DNA of 64,000 nucleotides, from the NCBI GenBank assembly GCA_964023205.1, contig OZ026835.1, positions 38,661,083 through 38,725,082 on the forward strand. The letters run 5' to 3'. The notes below the pieces were generated by a model. The model did not search any database. It was not told where the DNA came from and saw nothing but the letters and a program-made list of their open reading frames with translations. The translations under genes and the position numbers were made by a program. This document shows, piece by piece, positions 1 to 58,300 of the stretch. This stretch comes from Lutraria lutraria. Taxonomy: Eukaryota; Mollusca; Bivalvia; Venerida; Mactridae. The first letter of the stretch is position 1. Each line of letters starts with the position of its first letter.

Positions 1-1313
1 GGTGCAATAAAGAACCAGGAAAAACTTCAAAATAAGAGTAGGGATACAAATTGTCAGCGTGTTTCTACAATCCTACAACAATTAATTTTTTGGCTAAATT
101 GTGATTTCGGTATTATCTTTTCCATCTCAATAAGCTCTTTACAATTAACATACCTGCATCTAGATCTTCCCTAAACAGGGTTAATCCAAATTCCACAAAC
201 CTGTAACTCACTTATTCATGCCTAACTTTAAATGTGATTTTCTCAAAATGCCAGGGAAAAATGACATATGGGTTTGTAGAAAGAAGCTGAAAAAATATTC
301 TTCTGTTGTATCTTCTCTCCCCTCTCTGGGGTGACTGAATGAAAAGACATGGCTGTCAAATGGACTGTCAACAACCGATAAGCTGTAATTATGGCGTCTT
401 AATAATCAAAGTTGGAACAATATATTTTTGAAAAGACAACAAAATGTTGATGATACAATTACAATTGTACAAGTACACTAGAGGCTTCTTAAGTTTGTTG
501 CAATTTCTTATCAAGAGAACGGATCGTGAACCAAACATAACTCATTGAGTTTATTGATCAACATAATAATCCACACTGCTGGCCTTTGGTGGACCATTTC
601 ATAGATTATACTCATTTATTAAAAGGATCAAATCTCCAGAAAATTTAATATATGAAAACACAACACATGATGCATTTGTTATTACCTTTTGATTTTGGTT
701 GTAATTAACTACTATTCTACTGATCCAAGGGAGTTTATCTTAATTGAACTCTGATAGTGTTAAAAGAGTTTTCTCCCTTCATTGTAACAATGGGGAAGAA
801 AATAAAATCATATAGAAATTATTAAACAAGGATCGACACAGCACGGATTAAGGTATAGATGTCCAGATAATTAAAGTTATTTTCAATTAAACATTGTTGT
901 GTCTTACATAAGTCTGGGTGAAAATTGGTTTCTACAGTAAAATACTAAGGTGACCTAGGAGTTGTGTATAATTGGAAAATTTTGGATAGACAAACATTTA
1001 TGAAGTAAGAATATGAAACTGATCGAACTGGCATCGAGTTTTATGCCCCTTATCAACAGTCAAGAGTCATTTGAGGCGGACAGTTCACCTAACCATTAAT
1101 AACACAATATCCTGTACTGACTACATTAAAGAAACATATCTTAGAGCGAGAGTTTACAACTGGACCGGCAAACAATTTGAACTCAACAGCAAGAATGCAT
1201 TCTCATCACATTTATTTATCATCACTTGGCAAGAAGCTATATAATTGTAATAAATGCTAAATGTGTAATGAAGGACAATCTGAATATGAACATTTCAAAC
1301 TGAGATTTAAGAT
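1..1313. other. Region downstream of MECR, no gene seen
   Basis: AT-rich sequence with no convincing coding potential on either strand. It should contain the MECR 3' UTR. The nearest minus-strand AATAAA signal reads as TTTATT on the plus strand at 1211-1216, about 100 nt past the MECR stop codon. A short SINE fragment lies at about 1036-1100. Nothing else was recognised. Confidence 0.5.
1036..1100 (-). repeat. Truncated 3' end of the tRNA-derived SINE family A
   Basis: The stretch with 'atgccccttatcaacagtc' and 'gaggcggacagttcac' matches the 3' part of the SINE copies at 21232-21466, 38791-39036 and 59178-59418. It has the same orientation as the 59178 copy. The tRNA-like head is missing. 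Confidence 0.6.
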
Positions 1314-2444
1314 TCAACTGAAATTTGTCATTGATAAAATTTTCTTTTTTTCTTGAAAACCTTCCATGGCACTGTGTACAGCTTCTTTATAGTTTTCAAT
1401 CTGAAATATCTCACTTGGTGGAGGAATAAGTCTACTATTTCTGATCATTTCACAAAGGTCGTCAAACATCCTGTCCCTTTCAGGACTGTCTGCATTCTCT
1501 ACGTTCCACTGAGAATTCCAATATCCAACAGCACATACTTCCTTAAATATGAAAACACCAGTAGGTACCGTAACAGGTTGTCGCGACATACCACCATAAG
1601 TAACCATAACTCCCTTAGAACCTAGATGTCTTAAGAGTTCTGTAGCACTTTTCCCACCAACTCCATTTAAAGCTAACTTCGGAGATTTGCCGATTGATTT
1701 TATAAGTTCTTTCATATCTGGTGTGCGTACAAAGTCTTCAGTAACAACGTAAGTAGCACCTAGGGCTTTCAATTCATTGACCAGATTTTCAATATTATCC
1801 CTCTTTCTAACAATATTAATTGTTTGAAGATTCCATGCTTTGGCTATTTGTATAACACTTTGACCAACAGCACTATTTGCAGAGTTTTGAATCACAACAT
1901 CTCCCGGTTGAAGGTTACCGAAATCTTTTAACATTCTATAAGCTGTGCAAGGGTTTACAGCAATAGTTGCCGCACTTAAAGCAGGAATATCATTACTGAT
2001 TTTTCTAAATTTTTCAGTGCTATCAACAGCATGCGTCCTCCAAGTACCAAAACCAGCTTGTGATGGTATAACCCAATCTCCAGGCTTCAAGTCTTTGACA
2101 TTGCACCCCACATCCATAACCTCTGCCACACCTTCATTTCCAACCACAGCAGGTAATTTAGGTTTGAGTAAGTAAGTTCCCTCAATCATATTAATATCAG
2201 ATGGATTTACAGGAGCCATTAACATTTTAACCAGTACACTGTCTGGTCTCAGCGTTTTGACTAATGCAGAATTCTCACTTCTCAGTACTTTGTCAGGGTT
2301 TCCAAATTCATCGTGAACTACTGACAACACGTTAATTGTACTCATTCGGCGATAAGAAACATTCTTTTGTTGAATAATGCCATTGTAATGCACACTAAGT
2401 CTTGCCAAGAATTGTCTTGATGCTAATTTAATGAAAGTTCTCAT
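1314..2444 (-). CDS. MECR: Enoyl-[acyl-carrier-protein] reductase, mitochondrial (MECR), intronless
   Basis: One uninterrupted reading frame of 376 codons encodes a medium-chain dehydrogenase/reductase of the MECR/ETR1 type. The family carries out the NADPH-dependent last reduction of mitochondrial type II fatty acid synthesis, which feeds lipoate production. Seen here: no acidic residue before position 45 and several Arg/Lys, as in a mitochondrial presequence; NPSDINMIEGTY near residues 80-91, with Tyr91 at the place of the family's catalytic tyrosine; GNEGVAEV at 102-109; KPGDWVIP at 120-127; and the nucleotide-binding stretch IQNSANSAVGQ at 185-195. Zinc ligands of the wider MDR superfamily are absent, as is normal for MECR. 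Length fits full-length family members. Met34 could start a shorter form without the presequence. As I recall, vertebrate MECR has many introns, so the lack of introns here is notable. An intact frame and its own promoter argue against a dead retrocopy. Confidence 0.95.
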   Translation of the reverse strand: MRTFIKLASRQFLARLSVHYNGIIQQKNVSYRRMSTINVLSVVHDEFGNPDKVLRSENSALVKTLRPDSVLVKMLMAPVNPSDINMIEGTYLLKPKLPAVVGNEGVAEVMDVGCNVKDLKPGDWVIPSQAGFGTWRTHAVDSTEKFRKISNDIPALSAATIAVNPCTAYRMLKDFGNLQPGDVVIQNSANSAVGQSVIQIAKAWNLQTINIVRKRDNIENLVNELKALGATYVVTEDFVRTPDMKELIKSIGKSPKLALNGVGGKSATELLRHLGSKGVMVTYGGMSRQPVTVPTGVFIFKEVCAVGYWNSQWNVENADSPERDRMFDDLCEMIRNSRLIPPPSEIFQIENYKEAVHSAMEGFQEKKKILSMTNFS

Positions 2445-2667
2445 ATTTTCAACTTATGTTATTAATTTTGTTAACATAAAGACAAAGGCGATCCGAGTAT
2501 AGATCGTCAAGATTTGTAGACGATTGTATTTTCTTCATCATATATTAGATCAAGCGTCTACATGATACGAGCACCTTGCATAGCAACGTCCGAAACAGCA
2601 ATGGCGGATTGAGTTGTTGCAATTCGTCTATTTATTAATTTGTTGACTGCATTTGTCAAAAGAAACT
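2445..2667. promoter_or_regulatory. Putative bidirectional promoter between MECR and SPAG17
   Basis: The MECR start codon (minus strand) and the SPAG17 start codon (plus strand) are only 223 bp apart, so both 5' UTRs and core promoters must fit here. An X-box-like RFX site, CCTTGCATAGCAAC, lies at 2574-2587: its right half-site AGCAAC is perfect and its left half is partial. A YY1-like AATGGCGG lies at 2600-2607. No clear TATA box is placed for either gene. RFX factors are known to drive ciliary genes, which suits SPAG17. Use of these sites is inference. Confidence 0.55.
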
Positions 2668-48893
<46,226 letters not shown>

Positions 48894-48945
48894 CTGTGTA
48901 AGGACAATAAAAATGTGGAAACTGGTGTGTGTGAGAAGTGAAAGA

Positions 48946-48951
48946 AATAAA
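48946..48951 (+). terminator. Poly(A) signal of SPAG17
   Basis: AATAAA lies 53 nt past the SPAG17 stop codon. A closer AATAAA lies at 48906-48911, only 13 nt past the stop. Which one is used cannot be decided from sequence. Confidence 0.5.
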
Positions 48952-49518
48952 AGATGTCTACTGTGAATTATTGTGTTTGATAAATATATTTTGTTTATAC
49001 ATTTTTATGCTTATATTTTTTTGCGTTGTATAGCTCTATCTTACTGTGATATCAAGTTCTTTTGTGAAACTTATAAAAAAACTATAATTTATATATTGAT
49101 GAACTCTGAATGAAGTATGTTCTATTGTTACAAGTTTCTGTCAAAGACCATTTCATTTCTGATGTAACAGTACATACAGTATGTTTGTTTACAATAAAAC
49201 TCATTTTATGCTAAAATGTTGTTGTTTATGATTTCTTGCTTGTTCTGAAGTTGCTACAGTTATGAAAAAGGGAGCCTTAGGCCCCTTTCTCGCTCAACTG
49301 AATAAAGACTGCAACTTCTTACATATCATTGTAACTTCTTTTATGCCCCGGGTACATTTTTTTCTCCTTCTCTGTTAGATTTGGTGTCTTGAAATCTTAG
49401 AGCTAGGATGAAGCAAAGGCCGGGTTAGTCAAAAGAGCTAGCCTGTAATTGTTGCAATAAATTGATTTGAATAAAAAGAAAGGAGGAATGTAGCAGTATG
49501 GTATATTTAATTTATTAT

Positions 49519-49579
49519 CCAGCTTGATTATCTCAGTTGGTTGAGCATCTGACTTGTAAGCTGGAGGTTGTGGGTTTGA
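49519..49579 (+). repeat. tRNA-like fragment / SINE head
   Basis: 'gattatctcagttggttgag' gives a box A, then catctgacttgtaagctgg resembles an anticodon arm of tRNA-Thr(UGU) type, and ggttgtgggtttgaac resembles box B. The acceptor stem does not close and no tRNA 3' end follows, so it is a pseudogene or SINE head, not a functional tRNA. Confidence 0.55.
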
Positions 49580-49759
49580 ACAAACAATAAACAATAAAAG
49601 GTTAAAAGTTGAGCATATTCAAAGTTTGAAAACTTTCGTGAAATTGAAGCTGATGTCAATGGAAATTTAAACTAGAACATGACCTTAACATCCGAGTTGA
49701 GGTGTCAGCTCTTAATTAAACCAAGCCGCTTCCTCCAGTTATCATTGTTTTTGGAAACA

Positions 49760-49930
49760 GAATGATAGTTCAGCTTTCCATAGCTGACACTTGCTTGGGA
49801 CCCATGAATTTTAATGTGGACCTAAGTACTATGGTTGTCTACATCTGCCATGCAATTATTATTGTTAAGCTACTTCCTGTTCCATGTTGCAGTATGTTCA
49901 GTTTCCATGAGTACTTTCAGTACTTTGATT
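49760..49930 (+). repeat. Dispersed repeat family R175, copy 4
   Basis: It has 'gaatgatagttcagctttcc', 'cccatgaattttaatg', 'ttccatgttgcag' and an ending 'tttcagtactttgatt'. It is the only copy outside SPAG17 introns in this window. Confidence 0.7.
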
Positions 49931-51773
49931 ATAAGTGCATACAAATGTCAACTCTACAATAATTATTGTTTATTTTTGCAATCACAAGGTTAATTTTTCA
50001 ACAAGTCAAGTCTCATGCTTGGTGTTTAGAAATAAAAAAAACAATGATCAATTTACTCAAAACAGTTTTATTAGAAAAGTTTGAAATGATAAGCATCATT
50101 ACCTATCACTCATACTAGATCTTTAAAACTACATGTATATCACAAAGTGTAGATGTATACAGTCGTGCAGTATGATAAGTATTAACATAGCAAATCTAGG
50201 AATTAAGAACAGATTTCTATGCAATTTTTCAATTTTTTTTTTGTAAATTCAAACATAAAAACTGAAATTGTGTACACAACAGCAACATGCTATTTTTACA
50301 CATAAATCTAGAGTGATACTTCAGCATATAATTGCAAAATTTTTGAAAATGTAACCTTGGCCTTTTTCTGTATATCATTGTTTTGAGTAATTTTTAAGAA
50401 TGTAGTTTTTCCACCACCTTACTGTATAAACAATGACTTGGTAAATGCATTTGCGTAAACAGTAAACTTTTGAAGAATTCAAGATACAAATGGAAGGTAA
50501 CTTGTTACTATGTGAATTTTTTTTCATCTTTTTATCACAATTTTTTATTGTGTGCAATTATTTGTACATGCACATTCTGATCTTTTCACAAAGTAATAAA
50601 CTATTTTAGGGTTTGTCCTCTATATAAAGTTACTGGGTTCCTACAATCAATCCTACCACATTAGGACAAGTACTGTCCGTCTGTTCTGTTCACATAGTGG
50701 ACATACTTCTACATCATGTTGATATAATTGGAATATAATAATTTTAACAACCTTTAGTCATAAAAAAAATATGAAGAAATAGAAAATAGTGTAAAAAGTA
50801 ACAAAAAAAATAAGTCAACAATTATGACCAATGAGGGATGTTCCAGAAATAGACAAGACTTGTAACTGGGGACACCTTAGCTAAACTATTATATCAGTTC
50901 ATTTCTTCTTAATGTTCAAACATCCAAATGATCAACCCTCTTAACTTTACTTAATCAAGTGTACACCTTAGGTTTAAGGTATTTTACTGGAAGAAATGGA
51001 TAAATATTACAAATAAACTTTATTTATTCTTATTTGAAGTAAAGTCAATGTAATTCTGGGACAGCCCTCTATAAATATACCCATTTAGATCCTTTAAAAA
51101 GTAACAACAGGTTAGAAATAACAATTGTAAATAAATAATAAAAAGAGTGGATTTCAAATAATGAAAAAATTAAATGTCAATACCAGTAAGATTAATATGA
51201 CATCAAAAACAAAACTGAGATAGGAGGATATTTAAACCATTCCAAAATAAAATAAGAAATTTCCTTTTTCATATATTGCAAAATTGAGATGTGGGAACAT
51301 TCCTCCATCTTCTAAGCATATAGTATAGGCATGGATATCATAGAAGAATGTTACCCCAACTTGTGTTCCCCCAGAAAAAGGAAATCTGGAATGGCTTATT
51401 CATCAATTATTGCTTCATCCAGGTTTGCTGGGTTACAAACGTTTTAAAGATTTTAAGATCAACCATGTTACAATATAGAGAACAATACTTCACTAGAACA
51501 GTTGTAAAGACACATTTGAGTATTCTGCTTTGAGCATGAGACAAAGGTACCAAAAATTACTCATTATCCCTTTATAATACTGGTTGTTTAGTGATAAAGT
51601 GAATTATGTCAACGAGACCTCATTAAACAATATATTCACGCAAGCCTTTGATAGATTGAGAAAAAGAACTCAAAATTGATTATTTTCCATTATTCTTTAG
51701 GAATGATTAAAATCTGCAATGCTCACCTTTGATAAATTGAGAAAAGAGAATTAAAGAACTCAAATGCAGTTAC

Positions 51774-52335
51774 TTATTTATCATCATTGTCTAAAGCTTC
51801 TTCTATTTCTTGAACCAGAGCTTGAATGGTTCTTTTTCTTTCCATTTCTCTTTTACGTTGGAAATAAGCCTCCATGTAATTTGTGCCTGATTCATTTTCT
51901 CCATCCAGTTCTTTTAAAATTTGTATGATTTCCCTTATAGTTTCTCTGTTGTAAGTTTCATCTTGATCTGCTTCATCAAGGTTATCCAAGTCTTGTCCTC
52001 TCTTACCATAGTCATTCATTTTTCTTAACGATGGATACTTTCTGTTTACTTCATGTACATTTGAAGACAAGTAATCAGTGTCCAAAGATCGAGATTTGAA
52101 AGCTTGACTGAATTCTTGAAAGATTTTATCGACTGCAGCAGCATAATCCCTTGCTTCTTTGTCTTCATTTGTTTTTGATCTAGAGATATCACCCTGTGCT
52201 CGCTTAATGACTGTTTCTCTTGAACGCTTAAATTCGCCTGACTTCTTGTCCATCTGGTCCTTTTTAGAAGGTCGTGTTGATCTGTTATCAGGTCTTTTAT
52301 TGGCATCATAAAAACCAAAAACATTTAGTGAGAAG
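51774..52335 (-). CDS. PCSK1: PCSK1 exon 13: end of P domain and C-terminal regulatory tail
   Basis: It encodes 187 residues, the first through a codon shared with exon 12. The end of the P domain ([11 protein letters not shown]) is followed by a highly charged tail with paired basic residues (KR, KK, RKR). In mammalian PC1/3, C-terminal trimming at such sites activates the enzyme further and the final helix sorts it to granules. The same role here is inference. The longer tail accounts for part of the excess over mammalian PC1/3 (753 aa). Confidence 0.88.
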
Positions 52336-55300
52336 CTGAAGAAAAAGAAAAGGTTATTAATGATAAATCCAGTTTCAGTTTCAATGGGTTTAATGTCGTT
52401 TTTCAACGATGTTTAGTTATATACGGCGACAGGTTCACCCAACCAGTGTTTCCTGGACAGTAATTCTAACCAGTGCACTATTTTACCTTTCCACAAGGAG
52501 GGAAATAAAAACTTTTTGTAAAATTTCATGGAAAGGTTTTACCTGCCACGAATACTTTTCTTGAAAAAGAAAATATTGAAAAAAAATCACAAAAAAATCT
52601 AGGGTTGGTCGTGTAATCAGTTAGCAACACCTATTAAGGAACATGTACAAACTTATATAATACGGTAAGACAACGCTACTAACCTGAGAAGTTGTATCAT
52701 GTTACCATCATGCTCATTGTCAGGTCCTGGTTCATCACAAACAATGACCTCCCACGAGCCAGCCGAATTCTCACCCCAGTTGTGTACAGTCATAAATGTG
52801 AAATCCACATCATCATCTTCATCATCTGCAGGTCTATAACTCAATAATTCTGATCTGTGAACATAAAACATTAATATATCATTGTGAAATAGCAGATTAT
52901 GAATATAAAAGAGGTCAAGGTATTGCAAAAGCATCTGAACAGAATTTAATGATGATAGGAAAGGCGCATATAATTTTGAAATCTCAATAGGTCCACACCA
53001 TCCCCAATTTTTGTGAAATTCAGCCCCCAATATTACTTAAATGTAAGCTGTAGACACAATTATTAAGTATAGTTTCATTCATTCAAGTAAAAGTTCACCA
53101 GTTTGGACAAGCCACAGACAGGGTGGACAGGCAAACATCACCGCTGAGTGAAATGATCATTTAACAGAAAAATATAATGAATTAAGAACACATATGAACA
53201 TATTATATTTTCAATGTCAATGTCAACAGTATAATTTCATATAATTACCTTGTTCCAGCAGGTGATGTCAGAATGATAACAATGTTACCACGGCGACCAG
53301 ATTTTGCTTGAACTGATAATTGAACATGTTCCATACTATTTATTCTACGTTCTTTATTGCTTTGGCAACCATCGAATTCAAGCCTTTGTTTTAAACACCT
53401 CCCGCTTTCAATTTGACTGAAATTAAGTATAGCATATACTAGTCAGTACTTTAAAGGCAACTCTAAATTAACTACAAGTTAACATTAAATTAGCTACGAA
53501 TACACAACAAATTACATGTACATTTTGTAACTACAAATTAACTGCAAATTATCTAAAAATTAACAGTTAATTAGCTACGAATACACTACAAAACTATAAA
53601 TTAGCTACAAATAAACTACAAATTAAAAGTAGATAAACTGTAAATTAACTGTAAATCAAGTACTTATTAACTACAATCAATCCTACTACATTAAATGAAC
53701 TAAAACAGCAGAGAATTTATTAAAAGTTGCTTTTTGTTACTACATTTTCTAAGATTTACCTTTTAACTACAATACGTCCTGTCTCACATGTATGTTGTTC
53801 GGGTACCATGTTCCACTTCTGTGACAACTCTACCATACGAGCACAGTCCATTTGACCAAATCCAAACTTGCTGTTAATATGAAAGCCGGCACCATTCAAA
53901 GTCCAGTCATCATCAACAATGGGTATCCGAGCAGCAATAGCGGTCACGTGTTGAACATCTCGCCAAGTCAAGTCAGCGCTACAAATGTATACATGTACAT
54001 CAGTCATTTAAAAGTTAAAACAGAAAAACTAAAGATGTAATTATTTATTAGGGTAGGGAAATACGTTGGAAATCTTCACAGTGATTCAGGCTTATTTCAT
54101 TGCCATACAACTGGAATTTGTACAACATTATGCAATGATTACTGTTTTGCTATCTTGTCATTATTACAGTCAAGCATAGTATAGTCACACAAATTAATCA
54201 TGCAGGATGGAGTAAAAACTACACGTAAGATGTAGCTACGATAGCAGTTTGAAACTTAAAAAGTTGCATGCTACATTGCATAAATTGACCGTTAACTGTT
54301 AATTAGATTTGTCATATGAAACAGACCACAGTTTCCTAAATCAATATAGTGGAAGAATGATTAAAATTGCATTTAACACCTTGTCCAAGCACAATTCATT
54401 ACCAGAACAATTAGTGTTTGTACTTACTTGGCTTGAAGAAGTAATGCGTAGCAACCAGCAGCCAGAGGAGCTGCGCTGGATGTTCCTTCAAAATTCTCAA
54501 TACAACCATTATTGATATCAGTTGTCACCTGTAAAAATTAGACTGTTGGTTATACAAGATGACTTGTTAACTATTGTCAAACAATAATATCGTTGCAATA
54601 TAGATAAATGATAAATTAACATGCATAATACATATATATTTTCTATGTATAATTTCATGATTTTGGTAGCAGAATCCATACCTACAGTACTTGATGCACA
54701 TGTTTTTATTCTTTTATATTTCAATTGCATGTAGCACTTAATCTGGATTCACCGATCATAAAATGTTCAGGGAGATGCTTATGATGAAACATGAAGTATA
54801 TCATTCGTAATGATTGAAAATAAAAAAATCTGGTCATTTTCGTACATTCAGAACAGAAAAAATCAGTCAAAGACTTCTAACAATAACTGGATAAATTCAT
54901 TGAATATAAATCAACAACATTGTTACTCAATATGAAGACCAATTTTGAATACTGTTTCTGGTTACCCGACCTGCCCTTATTTTCCTCTAAAACACTAGAC
55001 ATTTTATTAGGTCCAAGCAGGGAATGAGTATCCCTGGCCCAAGGAACGATTGTCCACTTTATCATTTTTTACCATTCCACACGCTTTCAAAAGCCAAAAA
55101 ACCTTCCTCTACCTACATTTCCAATTTTCAGTGAGTATGTTACCAGAAACAATCATTTTTCTTTACTCAACAATATCTATCCAGGATATCACTCACGTCT
55201 CCAGATGTAGCCTGTGTGAGGGTTACTAACAAACAACAACTCAGGATAGAGAATGCACAGTCAACAGAATAGCCCCAATATCTTATTTCACCAACTTTGT

Positions 55301-58300
55301 ATATACATCACTCAGTTAATATACATGTACCACAAAATCTACTAAACCAAACGATAAAATAATTTCTTGTTTTAGTCAATAAAGTTTTCTGGAATGTACT
55401 TACAACTTTTATTGTGTATTTTGCTTTCAACTCTTCAGCCTCCGTGTGTTCTCCACCCGTAGGAACAGATATCATTGTGGAGCAACAGCGCTCACCAAAG
55501 AATGGTATATCAGCGCCACCTGTCAATGACTGTACCGAAATACTCTCAATGCCAGATACATAACCATCAGCGCCGCACATATCTCCGTAACCACCACCAT
55601 TACCAGTGGCCCAGACATATATATTTCCTTTTCCACCACGTCCCTGAAAGTAAACAAATTAAATCCTTTATGAAATTATAAGGTACAGTGCAACCTCTCC
55701 AAAGCAACACCCTTTGGTAGTAACACAATAATGTTGTTGTTTAGAGGTGGCTGCTCTAAGAGAGGTTAAATTAATAGTTAAATAGATCAGTAGGAAAAAT
55801 CATGCTGTTGTTACAGGGAGGTTGTTGCTCTAGAGAGGGCCACTCTGGAGAGGTTGTACTATACATGTGTATATTGATAGAAATGAGATTTCTAGAGAAA
55901 ACATACAAAAGAAACTCCATCCCGATCTACAGTAAAAAAAGTTTTAAAAACACCATGAAATACATAAAATATATTCGAGAACTGAAGGAGCTTCCTCCAT
56001 TGATAAATATAGTTGAATCATACTTTTTCAACCCCTTTTCTCATTGCAGCAGCACAAGCAGGTTTTGGACCTTCCATAGTGTACCCGTCATCATGTGGTC
56101 CCCATGATGCACTGTAAATATCTACATGTTGATAATTAAACAACAATGCACGAGCTTCTAATTCATCTGTTATTCTTCCATCTAATATCCTAACACCTGC
56201 AATAGCATTATTCTGCATGTTAGCATGTAGTTATGACCAACACGATGTTAGGGTCAACAAACTAGTATACAATGAATAAACTTCATTTAAACATGTTTTA
56301 ATTTGTGATGAAATGAAAAACTTTGAAGCACATTTACAATTACACCCACTCACACTAAACTCGAAACAATGAATAATGTACTTACCTCCAATGCTTACTT
56401 TGGGAGCCACGCCCACTCCACACACACCATTATTGGCTTCAGCTGCTATCTCTCCAGCACAACGAGTTCCATGGCTGAAATATCATGGTCAATCAAATGA
56501 ATTTAAGTATTGATCATATTACAGGTCTGATAAGATAGTAAAATAATTTTGTGACAGCAAACACACTTCGTGTTGCTATTTAGTGTTTGTCCTTAATCGT
56601 AACCCGATCAGATGGCACCAGTTTTCAAAGTCCATGAAGACAGCTATTTATTATTTATTAATGAAGAATTTCTTCACGACTTAATAGTGCGTCACGTTAC
56701 TCATCTACTGTTTTTCATTTGTAATTTGTATGTTAAAGAGCAGTGGACAGACCTACATCAAGACGACAAGAGTTCATTTTGAAACTTCTTTGCTATAATC
56801 TTAGGCTTAAGTAACTTAATTCCGAAGAATTTTCAAATTAAACTGACTTTTGCACAGAAATTATACCGTGATTCAAATGTATTCAGAACTTAATGTTTGA
56901 GACTTAAACTAATTTAGGCTGATTGTAATCTTTGAAATTGTATGGAAAATAAAATAATATCTTAAATAAAATCATATCAGAAAAGTCATGCAGACACATG
57001 TTTTTAGTATGAATTATCAAACAGATAGACACATGCATACCAATGACCATAACGTTAATCTCTAACGCTAACAATATTGAACCCAAAACTGCAAAGTGTA
57101 AATTTGCTACCAGAAAAGAGCCAGACCAGCTTGCCTAAAGTCTGACCAGCCTCTTTACTGTTGGGTGTCTTACTTCTATATTTTCATTGTAATATCCCTT
57201 AAATTGGTAATGGATTGTTTCAAAATAGAAGCTGGACATGCCCATTCAAGAAATTCAGCAGGGTTAAGGGTTAACAATTGAGCAGGGAAGAAGAAATACA
57301 AGAAACATTGAGAAGGTAAGGATGAATTCCATGTAGAACAGTAACTATGACAACTGTTACAGCCACAATGAAAAGTATAAAACTATTGAAATAATGAAAT
57401 GATATTCAAATGAGCTTGAATAATAAAATATCAAAATTCAAACAAATGAGAAACAACAATCAAATAAACACAATGGTTCTTTACAAACATAAATTCATTG
57501 TACAACAACACCATTAACAATATATAATTCTAACACAGCAAGCAAATAAATACATTATGCACAACAACAATATATACCTGTTCCTTGTATCCACTGGTTG
57601 TGTTGTCTTAATAAAACAACAATTATAATTATTTCATAAATTATTCATCAATAAAAAAGGAACCGGGGTGGGGGTAGGGGGAGACCGGGGCTAGGGGGGG
57701 GGGGGTAGGACCATCAATAATTTTTATGGTAATTAAAAGGGGCTTAACTAATTCCCCAACCCCCATAGTCAGACGAAAAATCTGGAATTGCTTTCTACAG
57801 GCCAGAGTAGCAATGTAGGCTCAGTTAGGTTAGGAGAACCCAGGAATTTTTCACACCATACTTCAGATTTCCCTATTTTTTTCTGGGTACATTTTATATT
57901 TACCAGTATCATGTATATTAATGAAAATGTTCCCGTTGAGGAGATGGTCCAAATAACACAGGCAACTAGTGTAGGACATAGACCCCCCACAGACCCTCTA
58001 CTACCCAGAAAATTCTTTTACACTCTAAAACACTGCTAAATATGATGTTTATAGCATGTTTCATAACAACAAAAAAAAAGAAGTTTTTTTTCACAATATA
58101 TATCATATAGGCTACTATATATGCCAAACAAGTTGTATTCACTCACCTGTTTCCTCTCTTGCTTTTGTCTGGTGTAGGATCGTTTTCAGTGTCAGAAGCA
58201 TCATTCATATCTGCGCTGGCTTCTGGATCCTGTATCCATGGAAACGTATGATACAAGAGGGTAACGAAGAGAACAAACATAGCAATGATACAACAAGTTA

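Larger units (their letters stand above)
48894..51773. other. Convergent intergenic region and 3' UTRs
   Basis: It lies between the SPAG17 stop codon (plus) and the PCSK1 stop codon (minus). SPAG17 poly(A) signals lie at 48906 and 48946. Minus-strand AATAAA candidates for PCSK1 appear as TTTATT at about 51019-51026 and at 50067-50072, implying a 3' UTR of 0.75-1.7 kb. It also holds a tRNA-like fragment (49519-49579) and an R175 copy (49760-49930). No other gene was seen. Confidence 0.5.

Noticed and set aside
1353..2175. Plus-strand open frames over MECR
   Set aside because: They are antisense shadows of the intact MECR frame.
49519..49579. Functional tRNA gene
   Set aside because: The D and T arms are recognisable but the acceptor stem does not pair and no terminator follows. 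It is best read as a SINE head or pseudogene.
57579..57620. Possible extra PCSK1 exon between aag and gtatata (minus strand)
   Set aside because: The 29-nt segment does not preserve the phase between exons 5 and 6, which already join correctly to give the HGTRCAGE motif.
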